A model generated the notes under the pieces. That model had not been told where the DNA came from, made no database searches, and saw only the letters and a program-made list of their open reading frames with translations. A program made the position numbers and the translations under genes. Positions 7,631-15,976 of a stretch of 64,000 nucleotides of DNA are shown here, piece after piece. Each line of letters opens with the position of its first letter. Positions within the stretch are counted from its first letter, which is position 1. Origin of the DNA: MGBC114079 sp964531385. Its GTDB lineage: Bacteria; Bacillota; Clostridia; Lachnospirales; CAG-274. The stretch is from NCBI GenBank assembly GCA_964531385.1, contig CAZHGC010000001.1:1-64000 (forward strand), read 5' to 3'.

Positions 7631-9058
7631 ATGGACTATGTTTTGAAAGGGCACAATTTTGAAGATGAAGTTCTTTCTTTGATGCAATTATTTTTTCCAA
7701 ATAACGTTTATGTTAGAAAAGATGATTTTTTTGAGAATTTGGAAACTACGGTTGTGAATGTTTTGGAAGAAAACAAATGTTTTTCGTATTTATATGACAA
7801 AGGAAAGAAAATTTCGGAATTTGAAGTTGATGTTCTTAAAAATGATGTTAAGAGCGTTAAAAGGTATATTAAAACAAGCTTGTTTTATTGTTTTAAAAAT
7901 ATTAATGACGTTAAAATGCCATGGGGGATTTTGACGGGGATAAGGCCGTCGAAAAGGATTTATTCTATGTGGAGTGACGGTTTTTCGGATTTTGAAATTG
8001 AAAGGGTTTTGAAAGACGAATATCTTGTTTCGGAAGAAAAAATTAAACTTGCTTTTGATGTTGCTTATGCCGAAAAAAGTATTATGGAGAAAAACGATAA
8101 TAACAGCATTGGAATTTATATTGGAATTCCTTTTTGTCCAACAAAGTGTCTTTACTGTTCTTTTACGTCATATTCTCTTTTGCAATATAAAAACAAGGTT
8201 GATTTGTATTTGAAGGCACTTGTTAAGGAATTTTGTTTCGCTTCGAAATATGCTGAGAGGTATGAAATTGAAAGCATTTATGTTGGCGGGGGAACGCCCA
8301 CTTCACTTAATGAGGAACAGCTTGAATTTTTGCTTTTGAATATTGAAAAATATTTTAAAAGACCTGTTGAATTTACTGTTGAGGCGGGCAGACCGGACAC
8401 CATTACAAGAGAAAAACTTCGAATTTTGAAAAAATATAATGTTGATAGAATTTCGGTTAATCCGCAAACGATGAATCAGAAAACGCTTGAACTTATTGGA
8501 AGAAAGCATACGGTTTCGGATTTTGTTGAAGCTTTTAAAATTGCAAGAGAAGAGGGGCACAACAACATTAATACCGATTTAATTTTGGGGCTTCCGAACG
8601 AGGGAAAAGCTGAAGTTTCGAATACATTTGAAAGAATTTTTGAACTTAATCCGGAGAGTGTTACTGTTCATACCCTTGCGGTTAAGAGAGCTTCGAGGCT
8701 TAAAGAAACTCTCGAAAAATATGATATGCTCGATGTTGAAAAAATGGAAGAACTTTTGAAAATTTCTTCGGATTTTGCGAAAAAAGCAAATATGCACCCA
8801 TATTATATGTATCGCCAAAAAAATATGGTTGGTAATTTTGAAAACGTTGGGTATTGCAAAGAAGGCTTGGAATGTATTTACAATATAAAAATTATGGAAG
8901 AAAAACAAACAATTCTTGCTCTTGGGGCAGGAGGCTCAACGAAAGTTGTTGACAGGGAAACCGACAGAATTGACAGGATTTTCAATGTTAAGAGCGTTGA
9001 TGATTATATAAACAGAATTGACGAAATGATTGAAAGAAAAAAAGGAGGATTAAAATGA
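7631..9058 (+). CDS. hemZ: HemZ-type radical SAM coproporphyrinogen dehydrogenase
   Basis: 475 aa. A radical-SAM enzyme of the HemN/HemZ group, thought to act in oxygen-independent tetrapyrrole synthesis. The iron-sulphur motif C-P-T-K-C-L-Y-C is near residue 174, after ~170 residues of N-terminal extension typical of HemZ. The glycine-rich GGGTPTSL SAM motif follows near residue 220. The ATG at 7631 has a GAGGT site; a TTG 18 bases upstream is less likely. Its stop overlaps the hisS start as ATGA, so the two are translationally coupled. HemZ next to hisS-aspS is a recurring clostridial arrangement; whether it makes haem or serves another radical reaction here is open. Confidence 0.92.
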   Translation: MDYVLKGHNFEDEVLSLMQLFFPNNVYVRKDDFFENLETTVVNVLEENKCFSYLYDKGKKISEFEVDVLKNDVKSVKRYIKTSLFYCFKNINDVKMPWGILTGIRPSKRIYSMWSDGFSDFEIERVLKDEYLVSEEKIKLAFDVAYAEKSIMEKNDNNSIGIYIGIPFCPTKCLYCSFTSYSLLQYKNKVDLYLKALVKEFCFASKYAERYEIESIYVGGGTPTSLNEEQLEFLLLNIEKYFKRPVEFTVEAGRPDTITREKLRILKKYNVDRISVNPQTMNQKTLELIGRKHTVSDFVEAFKIAREEGHNNINTDLILGLPNEGKAEVSNTFERIFELNPESVTVHTLAVKRASRLKETLEKYDMLDVEKMEELLKISSDFAKKANMHPYYMYRQKNMVGNFENVGYCKEGLECIYNIKIMEEKQTILALGAGGSTKVVDRETDRIDRIFNVKSVDDYINRIDEMIERKKGGLK

Positions 9059-10320
9059 GTTTTAAAGCACCGAGAGGTACAAAGGATATTTTTGCTGAAG
9101 ATGTTTTTATTTGGCAGAAAGTTGAAGAAATTTTGCGTGATATTTGCAAAAGATTTTGCGTTTCCGAAATTAGAACGCCTATGTTTGAACAAACAGAACT
9201 TTTTCAGCGTGGAGTTGGAGAAACAACCGATATTGTTACGAAGGAAATGTATACTCTTGAAAAAAAAGGAAGCGAAAGCGTTACTTTGAAGCCGGAGGGA
9301 ACGGCGGGAGCGGCAAGGGCATTTGTTGAAAACAGCATTTATGCCGACCCACAACCGACGAAACTTTATTATATAACACCTGCATTCAGATATGAAAGAC
9401 CGCAAGCAGGAAGACAAAGGCAATTTCATCAATTTGGTGTTGAGATATTCGGCTCATATGACGCATCTTGTGATGCGGAGGCAATTTCGATTGCTTATGA
9501 GGTTTTGAATAAAATTGGGGTTAAAAATCTTGAACTTAAAATTAACAGTCTTGGCGGAAATGAGTGCAGAAAAAAATATAATCAGACTTTGAAAGAATTT
9601 ATTGGAAAAAATATAAATTCTTTGTGCAGTGACTGTAGGGAAAGATTTGAAAAAAATCCTCTTCGTGTTCTTGACTGCAAAAATGAAAATTGTAAAAAGA
9701 TTATTGAAAATGCACCGTCTGTTATCGATTGTTTGGACTCGGAATGCAGGGCTCATTTTGAGAGTTTGAAAAAAAGCCTTGATAATATGGGTATTCCTTA
9801 TGTTGTTGACCCGAAAATTGTTAGAGGTCTTGATTATTATACAAGGACGGTTTTTGAATTTGTTTCTAATGAAATTGGCTCGCAAGGGACTGTTTGCGGT
9901 GGTGGAAGATATGATAATTTGATTGAGGAATGCGGAGGACCGAAAACGGGTGCGGTTGGGTTTGCTATGGGTCTTGAAAGAATTATGCTTTTGATTAAAG
10001 CACAAAATCTTATTCAAACTTCCGGCAAGAAAGTTGACCTCTATATCGGTTCTATTGGAGAAGAGGGATTTTTAAAGGCTCAAGCCATTGGTTATGAGCT
10101 TAGAAAAGCCGGCTTTTGTGTTGAATATGATACTCTTAAAAGAAGCGTTAAGGCTCAACTTAAATATGCCAATAAAATTGGAGCAAAGTATTCGGTTGTT
10201 ATTGGTGAAACAGAAATTCAAAACGATTGTGCTAATCTTAAAAATATGGAGGAGAGCTCTCAAAGAGAGATTAAATTATCTATGCTTGGAGAGGAACTTT
10301 CCAAAGAAATTTTATCTTAA
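9055..10320 (+). CDS. hisS: Histidyl-tRNA synthetase
   Basis: 421 aa, full length. A class II synthetase charging tRNA-His. Motif 2 (FRYERPQAGRQRQFHQFG) is near residues 111-128, the histidine-specific RGLDYYTRTVFE motif is near residue 260, and motif 3 is present (GFAMGLERIM). The C-terminal anticodon-binding domain is complete. A strong AAAGGAGG site lies inside the end of hemZ, and the start overlaps the hemZ stop by four bases. aspS follows 44 bases later. Confidence 0.97.
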   Translation: MSFKAPRGTKDIFAEDVFIWQKVEEILRDICKRFCVSEIRTPMFEQTELFQRGVGETTDIVTKEMYTLEKKGSESVTLKPEGTAGAARAFVENSIYADPQPTKLYYITPAFRYERPQAGRQRQFHQFGVEIFGSYDASCDAEAISIAYEVLNKIGVKNLELKINSLGGNECRKKYNQTLKEFIGKNINSLCSDCRERFEKNPLRVLDCKNENCKKIIENAPSVIDCLDSECRAHFESLKKSLDNMGIPYVVDPKIVRGLDYYTRTVFEFVSNEIGSQGTVCGGGRYDNLIEECGGPKTGAVGFAMGLERIMLLIKAQNLIQTSGKKVDLYIGSIGEEGFLKAQAIGYELRKAGFCVEYDTLKRSVKAQLKYANKIGAKYSVVIGETEIQNDCANLKNMEESSQREIKLSMLGEELSKEILS

Positions 10321-10364
10321 TTTCAGACAAATTTTTATAATTTTATTTTAAGGAGATTTTTATA

Positions 10365-12158
10365 ATGGGCGAATTGATGCAAGGCTTGAAAAGAAGCTGT
10401 ATGTGTGGCGAAGTTAATGAAAATATGATTGGCAAAGAAGTTACTCTTATGGGCTGGGTTGGAAGACGCCGAGTTTTGAGTCATCTTACTTTTTTGCTTT
10501 TGAGAGACAGAACGGGCATTGTTCAGGTTGTTATTGATGAAAGCAGTGCGGACGCTGATATTGTTGAAAAGGAAAAAAGCATAAGAAGCGAATATGTTGT
10601 TGCTGTCAGAGGTGTTGTTCAAAAGAGAGACGAAAGTAATATTAATCCTTCTATGAAAACGGGAAAAGTTGAAATTTCCGTTGTTGAACTTCGTATTTTA
10701 TCGGAGTCGGAAACAACTCCTTTCCCTATTGAAGAATCAGTTAATGTTAATACGGAACTTAGACTTAAATACAGATATTTGGATTTGAGAAGACCGAACG
10801 TTGCATCTAATATTATTACAAGGCACAAAGTTGCTCAAATTGTCAGACAATTTTTAAGCGATGAGGGATTTTTGGAAATTGAAACACCTATGCTTACAAA
10901 AAGTACTCCGGAGGGGGCAAGGGATTATCTTGTTCCGAGCAGGGTTCACCCAGGCAATTTTTATGCACTTCCTCAATCTCCGCAACTTTTTAAACAACTT
11001 CTTATGGTTTCGGGATTTGACAGATATTTTCAGATTGTTAAATGTTTTAGAGACGAAGATTTGAGAGCTGACAGGCAGCCGGAATTTACTCAAATAGATA
11101 TGGAATTGTCATTTATCGACGTTGATGATATTATTGATGTTAATGAAAGACTTATTAAAAAAGTTTTCAAAGAGATTAAAGGAATTGACATTGAAACTCC
11201 TTTCCTTAGAATGCCGTATTCAGAGGCTATGGAGAGATTTGGCTCAGACAAACCGGATACTCGTTTTGGTATGGAACTTAAAAACATTACAGAAATTGTT
11301 GACGGAAGCGATTTTAAAGTTTTTCAAGATGCTATTGACAACGGCGGTTCGGTTAGAGCAATTAATGCAAAGGGTTGCGGTTCTTTCCCGAGAAAGAAAA
11401 TCGATGCTCTTGTTGATGTTGCAAAAACGTATGGTGCAAAGGGGCTTGCGTGGATTAATGTTCTTGATGAAGGATTTAAAACAACTATTTCCAAGTTTTT
11501 TGATGATGAAAAAATCGGTGAAATTGTTAAAGCTCTTGATGGTGAGAGCGGAGACCTTATTTTGATTTGTGCGGATAAAAACAATGTTGTTTTTGATGCT
11601 TTGGGAGCTTTGCGTTTAGACGTTGCGAAGAAGCTTGAAATTTTGGACGATAACCAATTTAATTTCCTTTGGGTTACTGAATTTCCTCTTTTTGAATATA
11701 GCGAAGAAGAAGAAAGATTTGTTGCAAAACATCACCCATTTACATCACCTATGGACGAAGACCTTGATATTTTGGAAACAAATCCTGAAAAAGCACGTGC
11801 AAAGGCGTATGATATGGTTCTTAACGGTTGTGAAGTTGGCGGAGGAAGTATTCGTATTTACAGACAGGATATTCAAAAGCGTATGTTTAAAGCTCTTGGT
11901 TTTAGCGAAGAGGACGCTCAGGAACGTTTTGGATTTTTGCTTGACGCATTTAAGTTTGGTGCTCCGCCTCACGGAGGTTTAGCATTTGGTCTTGACAGGC
12001 TTGTTATGCTTCTTACGGGAGTTGAAAGCATTAGAGACGTTATTGCATTTCCTAAAGTTAAAGATGCTTCTTGTCTTTTGACAGATGCTCCGAATGTTGT
12101 TGATGAAAAACAGCTTGATGAACTTTGCATTGAAATTAAAAAAGCTGACGAAGAATAA
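10365..12158 (+). CDS. aspS: Aspartyl-tRNA synthetase
   Basis: 597 aa, full bacterial type. It has an N-terminal OB-fold anticodon domain (about 20-105), a class II catalytic core (FRDEDLRADRQPEFTQ motif 2; FGLDRLVMLL motif 3 near the end) and an inserted GAD domain (about 300-410). The usual GGLIF-x-D-LRDR strand of the anticodon domain reads SHLTFLLLRDR, an unusual divergence at residues 39-49 (see finding). AGGAGATTTTTATA precedes the ATG. hisS-aspS pairing is standard in Bacillota. Function as an aspartyl-tRNA synthetase is not in doubt; discrimination between Asp and Asn tRNAs is. Confidence 0.96.
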   Translation: MGELMQGLKRSCMCGEVNENMIGKEVTLMGWVGRRRVLSHLTFLLLRDRTGIVQVVIDESSADADIVEKEKSIRSEYVVAVRGVVQKRDESNINPSMKTGKVEISVVELRILSESETTPFPIEESVNVNTELRLKYRYLDLRRPNVASNIITRHKVAQIVRQFLSDEGFLEIETPMLTKSTPEGARDYLVPSRVHPGNFYALPQSPQLFKQLLMVSGFDRYFQIVKCFRDEDLRADRQPEFTQIDMELSFIDVDDIIDVNERLIKKVFKEIKGIDIETPFLRMPYSEAMERFGSDKPDTRFGMELKNITEIVDGSDFKVFQDAIDNGGSVRAINAKGCGSFPRKKIDALVDVAKTYGAKGLAWINVLDEGFKTTISKFFDDEKIGEIVKALDGESGDLILICADKNNVVFDALGALRLDVAKKLEILDDNQFNFLWVTEFPLFEYSEEEERFVAKHHPFTSPMDEDLDILETNPEKARAKAYDMVLNGCEVGGGSIRIYRQDIQKRMFKALGFSEEDAQERFGFLLDAFKFGAPPHGGLAFGLDRLVMLLTGVESIRDVIAFPKVKDASCLLTDAPNVVDEKQLDELCIEIKKADEE

Positions 12159-12176
12159 TTTTTGGTGGTAATTGAA

Positions 12177-13481
12177 ATGGATTATGCTGAAGCTGTGTGC
12201 TATTTGGAAAATTGTCATAAATTTGGCTCGAAACAGGGGCATAATAATTTTGAAAAACTTATGGCGTTATTTGGCTCACCTCAAGATAAAATTCCGGCAA
12301 TTCACGTTGCCGGAACAAACGGAAAAGGCTCTAATTGTGCTATGATTGCTTCAATTCTTTCGAAGCAAGGCTACAAAGTTGGAATGTTTTCATCACCGCA
12401 TTTGATGAGATATAACGAGAGAATTTCAATTTGCGGTGAATATATAAACGATTTTGATTTTGCAAGGCATGTTGGAATTGTTAAAGAAAAGGTTTTTGAA
12501 CTTTTTGAAAATTCCGATGAATATTTTTCTTTTTTTGAAATAATTACGGCAGTTGCATTTAATTATTTTTTTGAAAAAAAAGTTGACTTTGTTGTTTTGG
12601 AAGTTGGACTTGGCGGAAGGCTTGATTCTACAAATATTATAAAAAATCCGCTTGTTTGCGTTATTACTTCGATAAGTTTTGACCACACTGAATATTTGGG
12701 AAATTCCATTTTGGAAATTGCAAAAGAAAAGGGCGGGATTATTAAGAAAAATTCGCCGGTTGTATTGTATTCCCAGTCTAAAGAAGTGTATAATATTATT
12801 AAAAGCATTTGTGACGAAAAAAACAGCGAGTTGTTTTATCTTTCCGATTATGGCATTGATGTTATTTCTAAAGATTTGACGGAAACGGTTTTTGATGTTG
12901 ATAATGAATTTTTCTCTTATAAAAATGTTAATATAAAGCTTATTGGCGATTATCAGATTTATAATGCCTGCAACGTTCTTATGGTTGTTGAAGCTTTGAG
13001 AAAAAGAGGTGTTGTTATAAGCGAAAAGGCTGTTTTTGACGGACTTGAAAATGCAAAGATAAGCGGAAGAATGGAGATTGTTCGAAAAGAGCCTGTTGTT
13101 ATCCTTGAAGGGGCACACAATGTTGAGGGGGCAGAAAAACTTAATCATTTTCTTTTTAATTTGAAAAGCGATAAAAAGAAGATAACCGTTGTTGTTGGAA
13201 TTTTGAAAGACAAGAATTATGAAGAGATGCTTTCACTTATTACGGAGTTTTCCGACAATGTTATTTTTACGGAAGTTGATAACAAAAGAGCATTGAACGC
13301 AAATGAGCTTTTTTCTGCAAATTCTTCTTTTGACAAAAATGTTTTTGTTAGAGAAAATTTTCAAGAGGCTGTTGATTTGGCTTTGGAAATTTCCGATAAA
13401 TCGGATTGTGTTATTTTTACAGGGTCTCTTTATTTGATTGGCGATATTTTAAAGTATTTTAAGGAGGATTTTTATGATTGA
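12177..13481 (+). CDS. folC: Folylpolyglutamate/dihydrofolate synthase
   Basis: 434 aa, normal length. It adds glutamates to folates (and may form dihydrofolate), ATP-dependent, cytoplasmic. The P-loop HVAGTNGKGS is near residue 45 and the family motif VLEVGLGGRLDSTN near residue 143. A C-terminal ligase domain follows with the conserved EGAHN. The ATG at 12177 has GGTGG before it; an upstream TTG that overlaps that site is rejected. The 49-aa gene overlaps its last 8 bases. Confidence 0.94.
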   Translation: MDYAEAVCYLENCHKFGSKQGHNNFEKLMALFGSPQDKIPAIHVAGTNGKGSNCAMIASILSKQGYKVGMFSSPHLMRYNERISICGEYINDFDFARHVGIVKEKVFELFENSDEYFSFFEIITAVAFNYFFEKKVDFVVLEVGLGGRLDSTNIIKNPLVCVITSISFDHTEYLGNSILEIAKEKGGIIKKNSPVVLYSQSKEVYNIIKSICDEKNSELFYLSDYGIDVISKDLTETVFDVDNEFFSYKNVNIKLIGDYQIYNACNVLMVVEALRKRGVVISEKAVFDGLENAKISGRMEIVRKEPVVILEGAHNVEGAEKLNHFLFNLKSDKKKITVVVGILKDKNYEEMLSLITEFSDNVIFTEVDNKRALNANELFSANSSFDKNVFVRENFQEAVDLALEISDKSDCVIFTGSLYLIGDILKYFKEDFYD

Positions 13482-13623
13482 CTTTAAAAAAGAAATTTTG
13501 AAATATAAACCCGTTATGGAGGTTGGTGATATTGAAAAAGCTATAAACTCTGATGAAGTTAGCGATATGATCGATATTTTGAAACAAATTGCCAAACAAA
13601 ACAAAACTGCAGCTGACAGGTAA
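13474..13623 (+). CDS. 49-aa conserved-type small acidic/basic protein downstream of folC
   Basis: A short ORF begins with ATG at 13474 after a perfect AAGGAGG site and overlaps folC by 8 bases. The product is soluble, charged and helical in character (KKEILKYKP, a central V-G-D-I-E-K-A-I segment, then M-I-D-I-L-K-Q-I). It has no cysteine or membrane segment. It reads into an AAGGAGTTG ribosome site of the next gene directly at its stop, so folC, this gene and the zinc-ribbon protein form one tight translational chain. Function unknown; the strong ribosome site and overlap support it being real. Confidence 0.7.
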   Translation: MIDFKKEILKYKPVMEVGDIEKAINSDEVSDMIDILKQIAKQNKTAADR

Positions 13624-13637
13624 GGAGTTGAGTTATT

Positions 13638-15023
13638 GTGATATGTCCTATATGTAATTCAGTTATTGAAAAGAAAAATGTTTGTCCCAAATGCGGGAGT
13701 GATATTTCTGTTTATTTAAAAGTTAGAAATATTTCGAACGCATTGTATAACAAAGGGCTTGAAAGGGCAAAAGCAAACGATTTTACTTATGCTGAGGAAG
13801 ATTTGAAAAAAAGTATTCGATTTTATAAAAACAATATCAGTGCGAGGAATGTTCTTGGTCTTGTTTATTATGAGACGGGCAGGCTTAGCCTTGCTTTGAA
13901 AGAATGGGTTATAAGTTCCAACATTAAAAAAGAAAATAATCCTGCGATTGACTATGTTGAATATTTTCAAAAAAATACAAAAGAGTTTCAAAATCTTGAA
14001 GAGTCGGTTAAACTTTACAATCAAGCTGTTAAATTTATTAAACAAAAAAGCGAAGATATGGCGGCAATTCAGCTTAGGAAAGCTGTTGAGCTTAATCCTA
14101 AATTTGTTTATGCGTTAAATCTTTTGAGCCTTTGCTATATTATTCAAGGAAAGAATGACAAGGCTTTGGACATTATTAAAAAAGTTTTGACGATTGATAC
14201 GGCAAATCCTGATGCGTTGGCTTATTTTAAGGAACTTTGTCCTGACGGAACAAGACTTGTTGAAAGTATTAAAATTGTTAAAACAAACAAGGTTTATGAT
14301 GAGCCTGTTAAGTTTGAGCCTAAGATAAGCAAGAAGATTAACAACAAAAGCTCTAAATTTATGGAGATGCTTGTTTTTGTTGCGGGCTGTATTTGTACGG
14401 CAGCGGTTATGCTTATTCTTGTTTTTCCCGGCGTTGCTGATGCAAAGCAGGAGGAAATTGACCGAATTAATACAGAAATGGCAACTCTTAAAAATAAGTA
14501 TGATGAGGAAGTTGCTCAGAATAATGCGGAGGCTTCGGCAGAAGTTACCAAAGAAAACGAGGCTCTTAAAGCGGAACTTGCAAAATATCAAAAGCAACTT
14601 GACGAGAAAAATGCTCTTGACCAGCTTACAAGTGCTGCTTCACTTGCTTCTAAGGGTGATTATACAAATGCCGCAGCGACGATTTCTTCGATTAATTTGA
14701 ATATGCTTAGCCCAGAGAAAGTTAATGAATATAACGAGCTTAAAAAGAAAGTTTATGACAAAGAGTCTAAAAATCTTTTGAAAAAAGGAAAAGATTTTGT
14801 TAATTCGAAAAAATTTCAGGAAGCAAAGGAAGTTCTTGAAAAAAGTATGCTTTATGCAGACGAGGAGCCGGATACAAAATTTAGTGCAATGTATTATCTT
14901 GCAAAAGCTGTTAAAGAACTTGGCGATTCGGCTAAAGCAAAAGAATATTATAATCAAGTTGCTCAAAATCATCCTCAAAGCAGATATAAAAATCTTGCGA
15001 AAAAGGAAGCATCTTCTTTATAA
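13638..15023 (+). CDS. Zinc-ribbon, TPR, single-pass membrane protein
   Basis: 461 aa. Residues 3-20 form a zinc ribbon (C-P-I-C, then C-P-K-C). Residues 33-205 contain TPR repeats. A membrane helix lies at 244-266, a coiled coil at about 270-325, and a second TPR region fills the C-terminal third (about 325-461), with a late G-D-x-x-K-A-x-x-Y-Y unit. The start is GTG at 13638 with AAGGAGTTG upstream. The two TPR regions lie on opposite sides of the membrane, so the protein may link a cytoplasmic and an outside partner. The N-terminal side should be inside because zinc ribbons are usually cytoplasmic. No named function is recognised. Confidence 0.8.
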   Translation: MICPICNSVIEKKNVCPKCGSDISVYLKVRNISNALYNKGLERAKANDFTYAEEDLKKSIRFYKNNISARNVLGLVYYETGRLSLALKEWVISSNIKKENNPAIDYVEYFQKNTKEFQNLEESVKLYNQAVKFIKQKSEDMAAIQLRKAVELNPKFVYALNLLSLCYIIQGKNDKALDIIKKVLTIDTANPDALAYFKELCPDGTRLVESIKIVKTNKVYDEPVKFEPKISKKINNKSSKFMEMLVFVAGCICTAAVMLILVFPGVADAKQEEIDRINTEMATLKNKYDEEVAQNNAEASAEVTKENEALKAELAKYQKQLDEKNALDQLTSAASLASKGDYTNAAATISSINLNMLSPEKVNEYNELKKKVYDKESKNLLKKGKDFVNSKKFQEAKEVLEKSMLYADEEPDTKFSAMYYLAKAVKELGDSAKAKEYYNQVAQNHPQSRYKNLAKKEASSL

Positions 15024-15052
15024 TTTGTTTATTTAAGGGGTGAGTTGATTTT

Positions 15053-15478
15053 ATGAAAGAAAAACTTTTTAACAGTATAAAAGTTTTATCGTATTTTTTG
15101 TGGGAATATACTAAAAATGACAACGCTTTGAAGTTATGGTGTTGTGCGGAAGATATTGTTTGCTTCTTGGCTGAAAACAATATTAAAACAAGAGAAGAAT
15201 TTTTTGATATTATTTCAAGAGACAAAAACGATGAAATTTACAAGGAATTTATTAGAAGTATTGCTTATAAAATTTTTTGGTATACAAAAGAAGAAGATTA
15301 TGACAAAAACTGGTTTGTTGCCGAAAAATTTGTTAGAAATTACGAATGTATAGAGGCTTGTGTTATGGCATCTTGTATTTTTGACGGACTTAATGTTGAT
15401 GATGAAATTTACAAGTCTATTCGTTCGAAAAATGCAAGAGGATATATTTCTAAACAATGGAGGGATTTTTATGAATAA
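15053..15478 (+). CDS. Hypothetical protein, 141 aa
   Basis: A soluble, acidic, mostly helical protein rich in aromatic residues and Cys (two adjacent Cys near 30, another pair near 100). No known motif. It follows the zinc-ribbon gene by 29 bases with an AAGGGGTGA site, and its stop overlaps the next gene's start by 8 bases, so it belongs to the same operon. The overlap implies co-production with the DUF4870-like membrane protein. Confidence 0.65.
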   Translation: MKEKLFNSIKVLSYFLWEYTKNDNALKLWCCAEDIVCFLAENNIKTREEFFDIISRDKNDEIYKEFIRSIAYKIFWYTKEEDYDKNWFVAEKFVRNYECIEACVMASCIFDGLNVDDEIYKSIRSKNARGYISKQWRDFYE

Positions 15479-15827
15479 TACTAAACTTGGGTTGTCGGAA
15501 AATGCGGAAGCTGCGTTGTCTTATGTTTTGGGATTTGTTAGCGGGATTATTTTTCTTATTGCTGAAAAAGAAAATCAGTTTATTAAATTTCACGCTTTGC
15601 AGTCGATTTTATTTTCTGTTGCGGTTTCTGTTTTGAACTTTATTTTATCAATTATATTCAGTATGCCGTTTTTGAAATTATTTTTGATTGTTGGTGTTGC
15701 TGTTTGCGGAATTGTTGGGCTTGCTTCTTTTGCGGTTTATGTGTTCTTGATTATTACAGCATATACCGGAAGAGTTATTAAAATTCCGCTTATTGGAGAA
15801 ATTGCTTGGAATTTGAGCATTAAATAA
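15471..15827 (+). CDS. DUF4870-like small membrane protein
   Basis: 118 aa with an ATG at 15471 placed after GGAGGGA. It has three to four membrane segments and the family pattern A-x-L-S-Y-V-L-G-F-x-S-G-I-I-F, followed by E-K-E-N-x-F-x-K-F-H-A-x-Q-S between helices 1 and 2. These are characteristic of DUF4870 proteins, whose role is unknown. The longer in-frame reading from 15360 lies inside the previous gene and is rejected. It is the last gene before a strong terminator. Confidence 0.78.
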   Translation: MNNTKLGLSENAEAALSYVLGFVSGIIFLIAEKENQFIKFHALQSILFSVAVSVLNFILSIIFSMPFLKLFLIVGVAVCGIVGLASFAVYVFLIITAYTGRVIKIPLIGEIAWNLSIK

Positions 15828-15884
15828 TTTTAGCTTAATTGATAAAATTAGATTTTGGCTTAAATTTATGAATTGAAGTTTATT

Positions 15885-15940
15885 GCGCTGAATTTGAATT
15901 GCATAATTTTGGTTAATTCAAGTTTGGCGTTATTTTTTTT
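15885..15940 (+). terminator. Terminator of the hemZ-to-DUF4870 run
   Basis: A 16-base-pair stem, 15885-15900 with 15915-15930 (five G-U pairs), with a 14-nt loop, followed by a run of eight T residues. It separates the preceding operon from the peptidase gene. Confidence 0.82.
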
Positions 15941-15944
15941 ATTA

Positions 15945-15961
15945 GGGAGGTCTTTTTTATT
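15945..15961 (+). promoter_or_regulatory. Ribosome site that points to a non-standard ATT start
   Basis: GGGAGG at 15945-15950 is an excellent ribosome site. The codon at the ideal distance (8 bases) is ATT at 15959-15961, in frame with the peptidase. The nearest accepted start, TTG at 15977, lies 26 bases away and has no site of its own. Confidence 0.5.
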
Positions 15962-15976
15962 TTTAATTTTGAACTT

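Noticed and set aside
12426..13148. A 240-codon minus-strand frame inside folC
   Set aside because: It is the antisense shadow of a well-supported gene; its Asn/Phe/Ile-rich product is expected from the codon bias of the other strand.
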